A DNA stretch of 64,000 bases from Paenibacillus sp. SYP-B4298 (GTDB taxonomy: Bacteria > Bacillota > Bacilli > Paenibacillales > Paenibacillaceae). This document shows, one piece after another, positions 8,848 through 16,936 of this stretch. The stretch lies in assembly GCF_027627475.1 (NCBI RefSeq), contig NZ_CP115484.1:5092501-5156500 (forward strand), given 5' to 3'. The notes under the pieces are model-generated. The model had not been told where the DNA came from. It did not search any database and saw only the letters and a list, made by a program, of their open reading frames with translations. How positions within the stretch are numbered: the stretch's first letter is position 1; every line of letters begins with the position of its first letter. The position numbers and the translations under genes were made by a program.

Positions 8848-8869
8848 AAGTGTAACGGCTGTCGCCGTC
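8848..8869 (+). repeat. Dispersed intergenic repeat, short copy D
   Basis: AAGTGTAACGGCTGTCGCCG and flanks match the first third of copies A-C. Located between the ArsR and ALDH genes, where it would be transcribed as part of their mRNA. Confidence 0.5.
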
Positions 8870-8888
8870 TAATATAAATCATATAAGG

Positions 8889-9191
8889 CTACAAGCAGTC
8901 CCGCTCCAGCGCCTCCAGCAGCCTGCGCAGCAGCCCGATCGAATGATGCATCGATAGCTCATAATAGCGCTGTGTTCCCACCTGCTCGACTGCAACTACA
9001 TCTGCCTGTCTTAACAGCTTCAGATGATGGGACACCGCAGGCCGTGACAGCGGCAGTCGCTCAGTCAATTGATTGACCGTCATCCTGCCATTGTCGGACA
9101 AGAGCAGTAATATATCCTGACGATGTGGATCGCTCAATGTCTGCAATAGCGGCAGGCAGTCACGAAATATCTCCAACGCTTGTTTACCCAT
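8889..9191 (-). CDS. ArsR-family winged-helix regulator
   Basis: Small metal- or ligand-responsive repressor fold, about 100 residues. A winged helix covers residues 10-90: LSDPHRQDILLLLSDNGRMT, then the recognition region VNQLTERLPLSRPAVSHHLK and wing QADVVAVEQVGTQRYYEL. Start placed at the ATG of MGKQALEIF, which has AAGGAG 8 bp upstream; a longer frame to 9230 would run into the palindromic operator. No CxC metal-binding box of the ArsR/SmtB sensor kind is visible, so the inducer may be organic or redox. Probably autoregulated and co-transcribed with the aldehyde dehydrogenase. Confidence 0.88.
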   Translation of the reverse strand: MGKQALEIFRDCLPLLQTLSDPHRQDILLLLSDNGRMTVNQLTERLPLSRPAVSHHLKLLRQADVVAVEQVGTQRYYELSMHHSIGLLRRLLEALERDCL

Positions 9192-9214
9192 GACGTACTC
9201 TCCTTGCATTATGG

Positions 9215-9234
9215 TTAAATGTTTAAACATTTAA
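9215..9234. promoter_or_regulatory. 20-bp perfect palindromic operator
   Basis: TTAAATGTTTAAACATTTAA is a perfect 20-bp inverted repeat, about 13 bp downstream of the predicted transcription start and immediately before the ArsR ribosome site. ArsR-family dimers bind such AT-rich palindromes, so this is the likely autoregulatory site. Confidence 0.75.
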
Positions 9235-9253
9235 ACCATTAAGTTATGTATTT

Positions 9254-9282
9254 ATCATACTTGATGCTCTCACACAAATCAA
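9254..9282 (-). promoter_or_regulatory. Promoter of the arsR-ALDH unit
   Basis: Minus strand: -35 TTGATT (9277-9282), 17-bp spacer, -10 TATGAT (9254-9259). The predicted start near 9247 lies just ahead of the palindrome. Confidence 0.65.
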
Positions 9283-9420
9283 GCAACAGCAGCAGGCTAC
9301 CCCGCTACCCTCTGTATAAGACTTCAATCATCGACAGGCACATACAACATACACATAGAGCAGACCCCCGGCGATAAGCTTATACCGCAAGAGAGCCCGC
9401 TCTATGAAGGGGGGAGAACT

Positions 9421-10062
9421 CTATCTTGTCGACCATGTAATGCTGTACTGGAGAATGTTATTCTTCTGATCTATAATCTTGCCTTCGATCAGCACCGACT
9501 CGGTATCGGACGAACTGACCAGTTCAATAACGGTGTCACTGGAGCTATCTGCAATGGCATCATATCCCCGCTGCTGCAGATAGGCTGTATAGGTCTCAAT
9601 CCAATGCTTCAAGCTCTCCCTGGTCTGCAGTGTGAAATAGACACTCTTGGTGTTGCCCGAAGCAGATTCGATTAGCTCGATCTTCTTGGTGTCTGCAGGT
9701 AGTGGGAAATCGCTCGGCAGATGCTTCGGCCGCTGGAAGGCAGCAGTAGAGGAGGAGGGCTCGCCGCTTCCGGCTGAGCCAATCCAGATCTTGTTATTGG
9801 CCTGATCATAACGAATCGGCACATTGAGCGCATCGGATACCGCGCGCACAGGCAAATAAGTAGTATTGTTGTATGTGATCGGATAGAGCTCCTTGCCCTT
9901 GTCATCCACAGGCTGGAAGTCGACCTGATTGACAGCGATACCAATCTTGTTATTGAGGAACGCCTTGATCGCTGGAAGATTGCTGCCTGCATATACCCCT
10001 GTGGAGCCTGCCACAACCATGCCTAAAATTGAAGCGCTGATGAACCATCCTTTTTTGTTCAA
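9421..10062 (-). CDS. Secreted stalk-domain (copper amine oxidase N-terminal-like) protein
   Basis: Exported protein of about 213 residues. A signal peptide (NKKGWFISASILGMVVAGST) is followed by a 'copper amine oxidase N-terminal/stalk' domain at residues ~35-95: DFQPVDDKGKELYPI, then NTTYLPVRAVSDALNVPI and NKIWIG. The C-terminal half has no recognised fold. Such stalk domains are common on secreted Paenibacillus proteins and are not oxidases themselves. The start is most likely the TTG at 10060-10062, because AAGGAGG lies 8 bp before it and it yields a standard signal peptide. In-frame ATGs further upstream overlap that site. Function unknown. Confidence 0.75.
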   Translation of the reverse strand: MNKKGWFISASILGMVVAGSTGVYAGSNLPAIKAFLNNKIGIAVNQVDFQPVDDKGKELYPITYNNTTYLPVRAVSDALNVPIRYDQANNKIWIGSAGSGEPSSSTAAFQRPKHLPSDFPLPADTKKIELIESASGNTKSVYFTLQTRESLKHWIETYTAYLQQRGYDAIADSSSDTVIELVSSSDTESVLIEGKIIDQKNNILQYSITWSTR

Positions 10063-10171
10063 TGAATTGTCCTCCTTCATCATGATGTTCTCTATTATCA
10101 ATCTTTTACACCCTATTCGCTACGATCAAACGGCCTAATCTCAACCACCTAATAAATGAAGAAATGGTCAC

Positions 10172-10236
10172 AAGCATAAACGGCCGCCGCCGTCCTTGAC
10201 GGCTCAGCTTCACTCCGCATAGATATAGAAGACCTA
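10172..10236 (+). repeat. Dispersed intergenic repeat, copy B
   Basis: AAGCATAAACGGCCGCCGCC, then GTCCTTGACGGCTCAGCTTC, then CCGCATAGATATAGAAG. Same block order as copies A and C. GCCGTC and GACGGC can pair across CTT, an alternative to pairing ACGGC with GCCGT. Confidence 0.7.
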
Positions 10237-10245
10237 CCTAAAATA

Positions 10246-10290
10246 TCAAAAAAAAACGGCCACTCTCCTTGAGAACAAGGACAATGGCCG
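10246..10290 (-). terminator. Terminator of mqo
   Basis: Minus strand: CGGCCA (10285-10290 as its complement) pairs with TGGCCG (10257-10262), with an inner CCTTG/CAAGG stem, followed by a run of nine T residues. Confidence 0.85.
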
Positions 10291-10298
10291 CACTATAC

Positions 10299-11801
10299 CT
10301 ACACTACCGGCTGCGGCTCCAGGGTCGTTAGGCCCAAAGAGCGCGACGTTGCATGGTGCAGCTCGCGAACAAGCTGCGGATTACTTACGAGTGAGGCGCC
10401 GTAGGACGGGATCATCTCCCGAATCTTCGGCTCCCAGGACTTCAGATGCTGCGGGAAGCAGCGCTGGATAACCTCCAGCATAACCGATACCGCAGTGGAT
10501 GCGCCAGGGGAAGCGCCGAGCAGAGCAGCAATCGACCCGTCAGCGGCGCTGATGACCTCTGTGCCGAACTGCAGCGTGCCCTTGCCAGCAGCAGTATCCT
10601 TAATAATCTGCACACGCTGACCCGCGACCAGCAGATCCCAGTCCTCGCTCTTGGCGTTCGGGATGAACTGACGCAGCTCCTCCATCCGCTGTTCCTTAGA
10701 CAGCATCACCTGCTTGATCAGATACGTCGTCAGCGCCATGTTCTTCGCGCCTGCGGCCAGCATCGTCGTCAGGTTATGCGGCTTGACGGAGGTGACCAGA
10801 TCCAGCATCGAGCCGGTCTTGAGGAACTTCGGCGAGAAGCCTGCGAACGGCCCGAACAGCAGCGATTCCTTGTTGTCGATCAGCCGCGTGTCCAGATGCG
10901 GCACCGACATCGGCGGCGCACCAACAGCCGCCTTGCCATACACCTTGGCGTGATGCTGGGCGGCGATCTCCGGATTGCGGCACACCATAAATAGCCCGCT
11001 CACCGGAAACCCGCCAATTCCTTTTCCCTCAGGAATGCCGGACTTCTGCAGCAAATGCAGACTTCCTCCACCTCCGCCGATGAAGACGAATTTGGCTCTG
11101 TGGCGCTCGACAGCCCCGCTGTCCACGTTACGCACCTTCAGCTCCCACATGCCGTCACTCGTGCGTGTAATATCATCGATCTGGCGTTTATAGTTAATCT
11201 CTACCTTCTTCTTCTGCAGGTGAGAGAACATCATGCGTGTCAAAGCGCCGAAGTTGACATCCGTCCCAGATTCAATTCGGGTCGCTGCAATCGGCTTGCT
11301 CGCATCCCGATCCTTCATCATAAGCGGAATCCATTCCTTCAGCTTGGCTGGATCACTGGAGAACTCCATCCCCTCGAACAGCGGGTTGGCTGACATCGCC
11401 TCATGCCGTTTCTTCAGGAACTGCACATCCTGGTCGCCGAGCACAAAGCTCATATGCGGCACAGAGACGATAAAATCACGCGGATTGCGAATCAGCTTGC
11501 TGTCGACCAGATACGACCAGAACTGGCGAGACACCTGAAACTCCTCGTTGACCTTGATTGCCTTGCTGATGTCCACCGAGCCGTCTGGCTTCTGCACCGT
11601 GTAGTTCAGCTCGCATAACGAGGCGTGGCCGGTTCCGGCGTTATTCCATTCATTCGAGCTCTCTTCTCCTGCGCTTGCCAGCTTCTCGAATACCTTGATC
11701 TCCCAGCTTGGGGCAAGCTCCTTCAATAATGCTCCCAGTGTCGCGCTCATGATGCCTGCGCCAATCAGTATTACGTCTGTTGTGTTTTCTCGATTACCCA
11801 T
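10299..11801 (-). CDS. mqo: Malate:quinone oxidoreductase
   Basis: Membrane-associated FAD enzyme that oxidises malate to oxaloacetate and passes electrons to quinone, an NAD-independent TCA step. It has 500 residues, the normal length. N-terminal FAD site [18 protein letters not shown], family motif [20 protein letters not shown] with SLCELNYT, and [11 protein letters not shown]. The ATG at 11801 ([10 protein letters not shown]) is chosen for its AAGGA site; about 29 codons of open frame upstream lack homology. Monocistronic with its own terminator. Confidence 0.96.
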   Translation of the reverse strand: MGNRENTTDVILIGAGIMSATLGALLKELAPSWEIKVFEKLASAGEESSNEWNNAGTGHASLCELNYTVQKPDGSVDISKAIKVNEEFQVSRQFWSYLVDSKLIRNPRDFIVSVPHMSFVLGDQDVQFLKKRHEAMSANPLFEGMEFSSDPAKLKEWIPLMMKDRDASKPIAATRIESGTDVNFGALTRMMFSHLQKKKVEINYKRQIDDITRTSDGMWELKVRNVDSGAVERHRAKFVFIGGGGGSLHLLQKSGIPEGKGIGGFPVSGLFMVCRNPEIAAQHHAKVYGKAAVGAPPMSVPHLDTRLIDNKESLLFGPFAGFSPKFLKTGSMLDLVTSVKPHNLTTMLAAGAKNMALTTYLIKQVMLSKEQRMEELRQFIPNAKSEDWDLLVAGQRVQIIKDTAAGKGTLQFGTEVISAADGSIAALLGASPGASTAVSVMLEVIQRCFPQHLKSWEPKIREMIPSYGASLVSNPQLVRELHHATSRSLGLTTLEPQPVV

Positions 11802-12080
11802 TTTAACCGTCCTTAACCCTTGAATTTGCCAAAAAGGTGCAGGCTCCTGCCTAGGCACCGCAACAAGCCAGGGCACGAATGTCGTCATACACCTTCTATA
11901 GGACCCATACTAGCAATGATAGCAACAAACAACGTGTGTCTAAACCTAGCAGATTCATATATCTACTATTATATGATAGTTGTATACGATTTAAAAGCAG
12001 GTAAATTCAGTGAGCTGCGGCGAGCTCACTCCACAGAAAGCAGCGTGAAGCCATAAGTTTTGCCTGAGAGAAAATTTTTG

Positions 12081-12109
12081 TTGTATATGCAAAATAGAAG
12101 ACGTATAAT
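12081..12109 (+). promoter_or_regulatory. feo operon promoter
   Basis: -35 TTGTAT (12081-12086), 17-bp spacer, -10 TATAAT (12104-12109). No clear 19-bp Fur box could be fixed by eye. The rest of the 11802-12204 gap is AT-rich and holds no supported gene. Confidence 0.7.
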
Positions 12110-12115
12110 CATACT

Positions 12116-12143
12116 ATGAGCTAGTGAGGCTCATTTGTTTTTT
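12116..12143 (+). terminator. 5'-end hairpin with U-run in the feo leader
   Basis: ATGAGC (12116-12121) pairs with GCTCAT (12129-12134), then TTGTTTTTT. It lies at the very start of the predicted transcript, so it could act as an early terminator/attenuator or as a 5' stability hairpin. The stem is only 6 bp. Confidence 0.4.
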
Positions 12144-12204
12144 CGCCAGATGTTGACCTTGTGCAACTTAATGGCCTTAGACAAACATTCGGGAGGCAAT
12201 AGCC

Positions 12205-12462
12205 ATGAATTCTTTACCGATGATCCCGTTATCCGCATGCCACACCGGCCAGCAGTTCATCATGAAGCGGTCGGATGTTCAAGGCGTGCTGCGCCGCAGG
12301 CTGCTTGATCTCGGCTTTGTGCCCGGCGCGGTTATCGAAGTACTGCAGAAGAGTCCATTAGGCGATCCCGTCGCCTATCAGGTTCATCATACAACGATTG
12401 CATTACGACATGAGGAAGCTAGCCGGATATTCGGCTGCGTGAAGGGAGAGGAGGAGCCATGA
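12205..12462 (+). CDS. feoA: Ferrous iron transport protein A
   Basis: Small cytoplasmic SH3-like protein (85 residues) needed for FeoB-dependent Fe(II) uptake. MIPLSACHTGQQFIMK, then LRRRLLDLGFVPGAVIEVLQKSPLGDPVAYQV, is the classic FeoA core; HTTIALRHEEASRIFG ends it. GGGAGG site 8 bp before the ATG. Its stop overlaps the start of the GTPase gene (ATGA), so translation is coupled. Confidence 0.93.
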   Translation: MNSLPMIPLSACHTGQQFIMKRSDVQGVLRRRLLDLGFVPGAVIEVLQKSPLGDPVAYQVHHTTIALRHEEASRIFGCVKGEEEP

Positions 12463-13190
12463 CCGCTTATCGCATCGCTCTCGCCGGCAACCCGAACACA
12501 GGCAAGAGCACACTGTTCAATGCCTTGACGGGTATGCGCCAGCATACCGGCAACTGGGCGGGCAAGACGGTGGCCCGCGCGGAGGGCATCTATGAATATG
12601 GTGGGGGAGTCTATCAGATGATCGATCTGCCCGGTACGTATTCGCTATTTACCAATTCCGTCGATGAAGAAGTCGCACGGGATTATATCCTGTTCGAACG
12701 ACCGGATGTGACAGTCGTCGTGCTCGATGCGACCGCGCTGGAGCGCAATATGAATCTGGCGCTGCAGGTGATGGAGATGACCGATCAGGTTGTCGTATGC
12801 ATCAATCTGATCGACGAAGCACGCAAGCTCGGGATCGCAGTCGATACTCATAAGCTTGCTGGCAAGCTAGGCGTACCTGTGATCCCGATCTCGGCTCGGA
12901 AGAAGGAGGGGATCGGGGAGCTGCAGGCCGCTATACGTGATGTGGCTGCTGGCCGTGTGCGCCCCACGCCCAGACGAATCCAATACAGCGCAGACATCGA
13001 GCAGCAGATTGCCAAGCTGGAGCCGCAGATTGTGAAGCTGCTCGGGGGCGACTATCCTGCACGGTGGATCGCGCTGCGCCTGCTCGATGGAGATGACAGC
13101 ATCTGGCAGCACATGGAGACCAGAGTACAGCAGACACCAGCGCAGAAGGAGGAGAGCGCCCATGAGCCGACAGCACTTGGCCTATCATGA
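12459..13190 (+). CDS. FeoB GTPase-domain protein (split FeoB, N-terminal half)
   Basis: Stand-alone cytosolic G-domain of the Fe(II) transporter FeoB, 243 residues. G1 GNPNTGKST (residues ~9-17), G2 region TGNWAGKTV, G3 DLPGTYSL, G4 NLID (N-x-x-D), G5 ISA. A helical GDI-like segment follows to about residue 220. In most bacteria this is fused to the membrane domain; here it stops before the membrane part, and the next gene supplies it from a separate start 29 bp before this stop. The separate ribosome site argues for a natural split rather than a sequencing error. Confidence 0.88.
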   Translation: MTAYRIALAGNPNTGKSTLFNALTGMRQHTGNWAGKTVARAEGIYEYGGGVYQMIDLPGTYSLFTNSVDEEVARDYILFERPDVTVVVLDATALERNMNLALQVMEMTDQVVVCINLIDEARKLGIAVDTHKLAGKLGVPVIPISARKKEGIGELQAAIRDVAAGRVRPTPRRIQYSADIEQQIAKLEPQIVKLLGGDYPARWIALRLLDGDDSIWQHMETRVQQTPAQKEESAHEPTALGLS

Positions 13191-14565
13191 TGCGATCGCG
13201 CTGCTCAAGCAGCAGGCACAGACAGCGTTAGGCGGGGAGACGATACGCGACCAGCTCGTGACTGATCTCTATGTGAACGCCCAGGACATCTGCGCGGATG
13301 CCATTACCTATCAGAATCGGGATCGTCTGCGGCGCTCCTACGAGCTGGATCGTATCCTGACCTCGAAGCTATGGGGCTATCCGATCATGCTGGCGCTGCT
13401 GGGCATCGTATTCTGGCTGACCATCGCCGGCGCCAATGTTCCCTCTGCGATGCTAGCAAGCTTCTTCGGCTGGATCGAGGGGTACCTGACCTCGTTCTTC
13501 CAGGCCGTCCACGCGCCGGACTGGCTGCATGGCTTGCTCGTGCTCGGACTGTTCCGGGGCACCGCATGGGTCATAAGCGTTATGCTTCCGCCGATGGCGA
13601 TCTTCTTCCCGGTATTCGCACTGCTGGAGAACTTCGGGTATCTACCGCGGGTCGCGTTCAATATGGATCGCCTGTTCAAGCGCAGCGGCGGCCATGGCAA
13701 GCAGGCGCTGACGATGTCGATGGGCTTCGGCTGCAACGCGGCGGCCATCCTGTCGACGCGCATCATCGAGTCGCCGCGGGAGCGCATATTGGCGATCATA
13801 ACCAATAACTTCGTCCCCTGCAATGGCCGGTGGCCGACGCTGATTCTGCTCTCGTCCCTGTTCATGACTGCAGGGGTTGCAGGCGGGCTGCATACAGCAG
13901 CGACGGCACTGGTGCTGATGGGATTCGTCCTGCTGGGCATCGTCGTCACCTTGACCGTATCCTGGGCACTGTCCCGCACCGCGCTGCGCGGCGTTCCCAG
14001 TCATTACACGCTGGAGCTGCCTCCGTACCGCAAGCCGGAGTTCGTGAAGACGGTTCTCATCGCCTCGCGGGACAAATCCTGGTCCGTACTCAAACGGGCG
14101 ATCGTGGTCGCCGCCCCGGCCGGGGTGCTGACCTGGGTGCTCGGCAATATCTATGTTGGGGATGCCAGCGTGCTGCAGCACACCGCCGCCTGGTTCGACC
14201 CGTTCGCCAGGCTGCTCGGACTGGACGGCTACATTCTGATGGCCTTCATCCTCGGGCTTCCGGCCAATGAGATTGTGCTGCCGATCCTGCTGATGGGCTA
14301 CCTCTCGTCAGGGGCGCTGGTCGATGTCGACGGCATGACCAATCTGAAGAGCATCTTTCTGGATCACGGCTGGACGTGGCTGACTGCCCTGAACATGATG
14401 CTATTCTCGCTGCTGCACTACCCTTGCGGCACGACTCTGATCAACATCTTCAAGGAAACGCGCAGCCACCGCTGGACGCTGGTTGCCTTCCTTCTGCCGA
14501 CTTCCATTGCGATATTCGTTACCTTCGCCGTAGCGCAGACCGCAAGGGCGCTGGGCTGGGTGTAA
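13162..14565 (+). CDS. FeoB membrane-domain protein (split FeoB, C-terminal half)
   Basis: Membrane permease half of ferrous iron transporter FeoB, 467 residues. The first ~65 residues carry the pre-membrane segment ADAITYQNRDRLRRSYELDR. Then come the hydrophobic core, gate motif MGFGCNAAAILSTRIIESPR with the conserved Cys, NNFVPCNGRWPTLI, GLPANEIVLPI, and a second gate PCGTTLINIFKETRS. The ATG at 13162 is preceded by GAAGGAGGAG; upstream in-frame ATGs give basic, non-homologous residues. Overlaps the GTPase gene by 29 bp. Both halves are needed to make one FeoB; association in trans is inferred. Confidence 0.88.
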   Translation: MSRQHLAYHDAIALLKQQAQTALGGETIRDQLVTDLYVNAQDICADAITYQNRDRLRRSYELDRILTSKLWGYPIMLALLGIVFWLTIAGANVPSAMLASFFGWIEGYLTSFFQAVHAPDWLHGLLVLGLFRGTAWVISVMLPPMAIFFPVFALLENFGYLPRVAFNMDRLFKRSGGHGKQALTMSMGFGCNAAAILSTRIIESPRERILAIITNNFVPCNGRWPTLILLSSLFMTAGVAGGLHTAATALVLMGFVLLGIVVTLTVSWALSRTALRGVPSHYTLELPPYRKPEFVKTVLIASRDKSWSVLKRAIVVAAPAGVLTWVLGNIYVGDASVLQHTAAWFDPFARLLGLDGYILMAFILGLPANEIVLPILLMGYLSSGALVDVDGMTNLKSIFLDHGWTWLTALNMMLFSLLHYPCGTTLINIFKETRSHRWTLVAFLLPTSIAIFVTFAVAQTARALGWV

Positions 14566-14594
14566 TAATCGGTATCAAGCATGTCCTCATACTG

Positions 14595-14637
14595 AACTCC
14601 CGCAAGCGTGCTTCTGACGCATACGGGAGTTCTTTTC
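14595..14637 (+). terminator. Terminator of the feo operon
   Basis: AACTCCCG (14595-14602) pairs with CGGGAGTT (14624-14631); an inner GCGT/ACGC pair extends the hairpin, then CTTTTCC. The following stretch to 14950 shows no supported gene. Confidence 0.75.
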
Positions 14638-14960
14638 CTATTTACAGTAGTCACTCACGTACACTGCTATGACTGTTGTTTTACGGGAATCGCTGTTCTC
14701 CCCGCCAGGGATCGTCACACCCTCTGACGAAAATCTTTCAGACCATCAGCTCCCTGCGGGTTAATCAGCATGTCCATGCATAAATATACACTGCCTGGTG
14801 CAATCTAAACCGTCTCAGGACTCACCCACACCGCACATCGTCACAGTGACGATTCCCCTTCCTCTCCTAAGATACCGCATCATGATCATTCCTGAATGCC
14901 CTATCCTTCACTATAGATTGTGCCCGTCCCTTTCTCGAGTTCATTATGAGCCATATTGCA

Positions 14961-15066
14961 TGATCATTTATGCTCATTTATAAATATGGAATCGCTTTAC
15001 AAAGAAATTATGATCGTATATAATCATAATCAACAACAAATGATCATTAATAGTCGCAAATGAGCA
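14961..15066 (+). promoter_or_regulatory. Fructose operon promoter with flanking repeated operators
   Basis: Promoter TTTACA (14996-15001), 17-bp spacer, TATAAT (15019-15024). Upstream, TGATCATTTA (14961-14970) and TGCTCATTTA (14971-14980) are tandem. Downstream, the inverted form recurs as CAAATGATCA (15037-15046) and CAAATGAGCA (15057-15066), 20 bp apart. An inverted repeat ATTATGAT/ATCATAAT straddles the -10 (15007-15030). These are the probable binding sites of the DeoR-type regulator encoded just downstream. Confidence 0.65.
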
Positions 15067-15146
15067 TGCACTTTCTTGAATAGGGGAAGCCTCCCCACTC
15101 CCTTGTGGATTGAATGCTTCATGAGTGAATGAAAGGGGCACTGCAA

Positions 15147-15929
15147 ATGCTATTTGAAGAAGAACGCAAGCGTAAAATTGCCGAATATGTACAGACTCGC
15201 AGCCGGGCCTCTGTCCCGGAGCTGGCCGCTCATTTCCAAGTGTCCGAGTCCACCGTGCGCCGTGATCTTCGCGATCTGGAGGGAGAGAAGCTGCTGCGGC
15301 GAACACATGGCGGGGCAGTGGCCCTGGAGCTGCAGGACAGCAGAGAGCCGTCCTTCGTGGAGAAGGAGGATCGGCTCGCTGAGCAGAAGGAGCTGGTCGC
15401 GGAAGCAGCGCTGAGCTTCATCCAGGAGGGGGACACCATCTTCCTCGATTCGGGCACCACAACCTATCGCCTGGCCAAACGGCTCAAGCGTCTGGGCAAG
15501 CTGACGGTCGTCACCAACTCGACGATGGTCATGCAAGAGCTCCACTCGTCGCCGATGATCGAGCTGGTCATGACCGGAGGGTCGCTACGACATGAGACAC
15601 TCGCGATGGTAGGCCCGATCGCCGATCGGGCGATCGCCTCTGTCCGGGTCGAGAAGCTGTTCCTTGCCATCAATGGCATTGACCCCGAGAGTGGGCTGAC
15701 GACGCCGAATCTGACTGAAGCGCAGACGAAGCGGATGATGATGGAATCAGCGAAGCAGGTCTATCTGTTAACCGATCACAGCAAGTACGGGAAGGTTGCT
15801 TTTGCCAAGGTAGCCGATCTGTCGGAGGTTCATCATATTATTGTTGACGATGGCATCTCCGCTCGTGCAGTGCAGGAGATGGAGTCCGAGGGAATACAAG
15901 TCACAATCGCAAAGGAACGAGGGCAATGA
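15147..15929 (+). CDS. fruR: DeoR-family transcriptional repressor of the fructose operon
   Basis: Autoregulatory sugar-phosphate-sensing repressor, 260 residues. DeoR helix-turn-helix at residues ~1-57 (RKRKIAEYVQTRSRASVPEL, then HFQVSESTVRRDLRDLE, RRTHGGAV), followed by the DeoR C-terminal sensor (DSGTTTYRLAKRL, TNSTMVMQEL, MTGGSLR, DHSKYGKVAFAKVADL). The ATG at 15147 has AAAGGGG 8 bp upstream; an ATG 18 bp earlier overlaps that site. Its stop overlaps the fruK start (ATGA). Fructose 1-phosphate is the usual inducer of this class when linked to fruK and a fructose PTS. Confidence 0.92.
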   Translation: MLFEEERKRKIAEYVQTRSRASVPELAAHFQVSESTVRRDLRDLEGEKLLRRTHGGAVALELQDSREPSFVEKEDRLAEQKELVAEAALSFIQEGDTIFLDSGTTTYRLAKRLKRLGKLTVVTNSTMVMQELHSSPMIELVMTGGSLRHETLAMVGPIADRAIASVRVEKLFLAINGIDPESGLTTPNLTEAQTKRMMMESAKQVYLLTDHSKYGKVAFAKVADLSEVHHIIVDDGISARAVQEMESEGIQVTIAKERGQ

Positions 15930-16861
15930 AACCTATAATAACCGTTACGATGAATCCCGCGCTGGACAAAACGGTGACGGTCGAGCAGTTTATCCCAGCC
16001 GGACTGAACCGGATTAAGACAGTACGAACCGATCCCGGGGGCAAAGGAATTAATGTAGCCAAAGTATTGAAGCAATTCGGCGCTCCGGTCAGCGCATGGG
16101 GCATTCAAGCCGGACATGAAGGCCGAATGCTGATGGAGATGCTGGAGGCGGCTCAGATTCCCGCACACTTCCTGGAGGCGGAAGGAAAGAGTCGCACCAA
16201 TCTGAAGGTCGTCGACGAGGAGACACGGCAGACGACTGAGCTGAACGAACTAGGCGTTACCCCGAGCGAGTCGTTGCTGAGAGAGCTGGTCAGCCAACTC
16301 GATGCCAGCATGCGGGATACCTCGCTGCTTGTGCTGGCAGGCAGCCTGCCACCGGGAACGCCGCCGGACTTCTACGGACGGCTGATTGCCATCGCCAGCA
16401 CGCATGGCGTGCCGACGATCCTCGATGCCGATGGCACAGCGCTCGCTGCGGGGCTGGAGGCGGTGCCCTATGCAGTGAAGCCGAACATTCACGAGCTGGA
16501 GGCGCTGCTAGGACGCACGCTAACTACGGATGAGCAAGTGATTGAGGCTGCGCGCGGCTTGCAGGCTGGGGGCATCAAGCTGGTCGCTGTCTCTATGGGA
16601 GCAGCAGGCTCGATCCTCGTTGGAGAGCAAGAGGTATACCGAGCCAGACCGTTCCCGATTACGCCGATGAGCACCGTCGGCGCAGGCGACTCGATGGTCG
16701 CGGCGATGGCCTACTGCCTGTCGCAAGGCAAGACGCTGGAGGAAACCGCGCGCTGGACGACAGCAGCAGGAACGGTCACCGCTTCTAAGCCCGGAACCGA
16801 AGTATGCTCGCTGGCTGAGGTTCAAGCGAAGCTGGCAGCCGTCTCGCTGGAGCATTTGTAG
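15926..16861 (+). CDS. fruK: 1-phosphofructokinase
   Basis: Phosphorylates fructose 1-phosphate to fructose 1,6-bisphosphate, linking the fructose PTS to glycolysis. PfkB-family protein of 311 residues: TVTMNPALDKTV N-terminus, DPGGKGINVAKVLK substrate motif, GSLPPGTPPDFY, and C-terminal STVGAGDSMVAA with the catalytic Asp. Translationally coupled to fruR, followed by the PTS genes. Confidence 0.95.
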   Translation: MKPIITVTMNPALDKTVTVEQFIPAGLNRIKTVRTDPGGKGINVAKVLKQFGAPVSAWGIQAGHEGRMLMEMLEAAQIPAHFLEAEGKSRTNLKVVDEETRQTTELNELGVTPSESLLRELVSQLDASMRDTSLLVLAGSLPPGTPPDFYGRLIAIASTHGVPTILDADGTALAAGLEAVPYAVKPNIHELEALLGRTLTTDEQVIEAARGLQAGGIKLVAVSMGAAGSILVGEQEVYRARPFPITPMSTVGAGDSMVAAMAYCLSQGKTLEETARWTTAAGTVTASKPGTEVCSLAEVQAKLAAVSLEHL

Positions 16862-16936
16862 CGTCAAGGAAGTGGAGCTATCCACATCGTGTGTGCGACG
16901 AATGAAGAATAAACCATGAACATGGGAGGAAAAACA

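Noticed and set aside
7806-8855. 349-residue plus-strand open frame
   Set aside because: Fully antisense to the aldehyde dehydrogenase; His/Arg/Gln-rich with no family features and no ribosome site, an effect of codon bias in GC-rich DNA.
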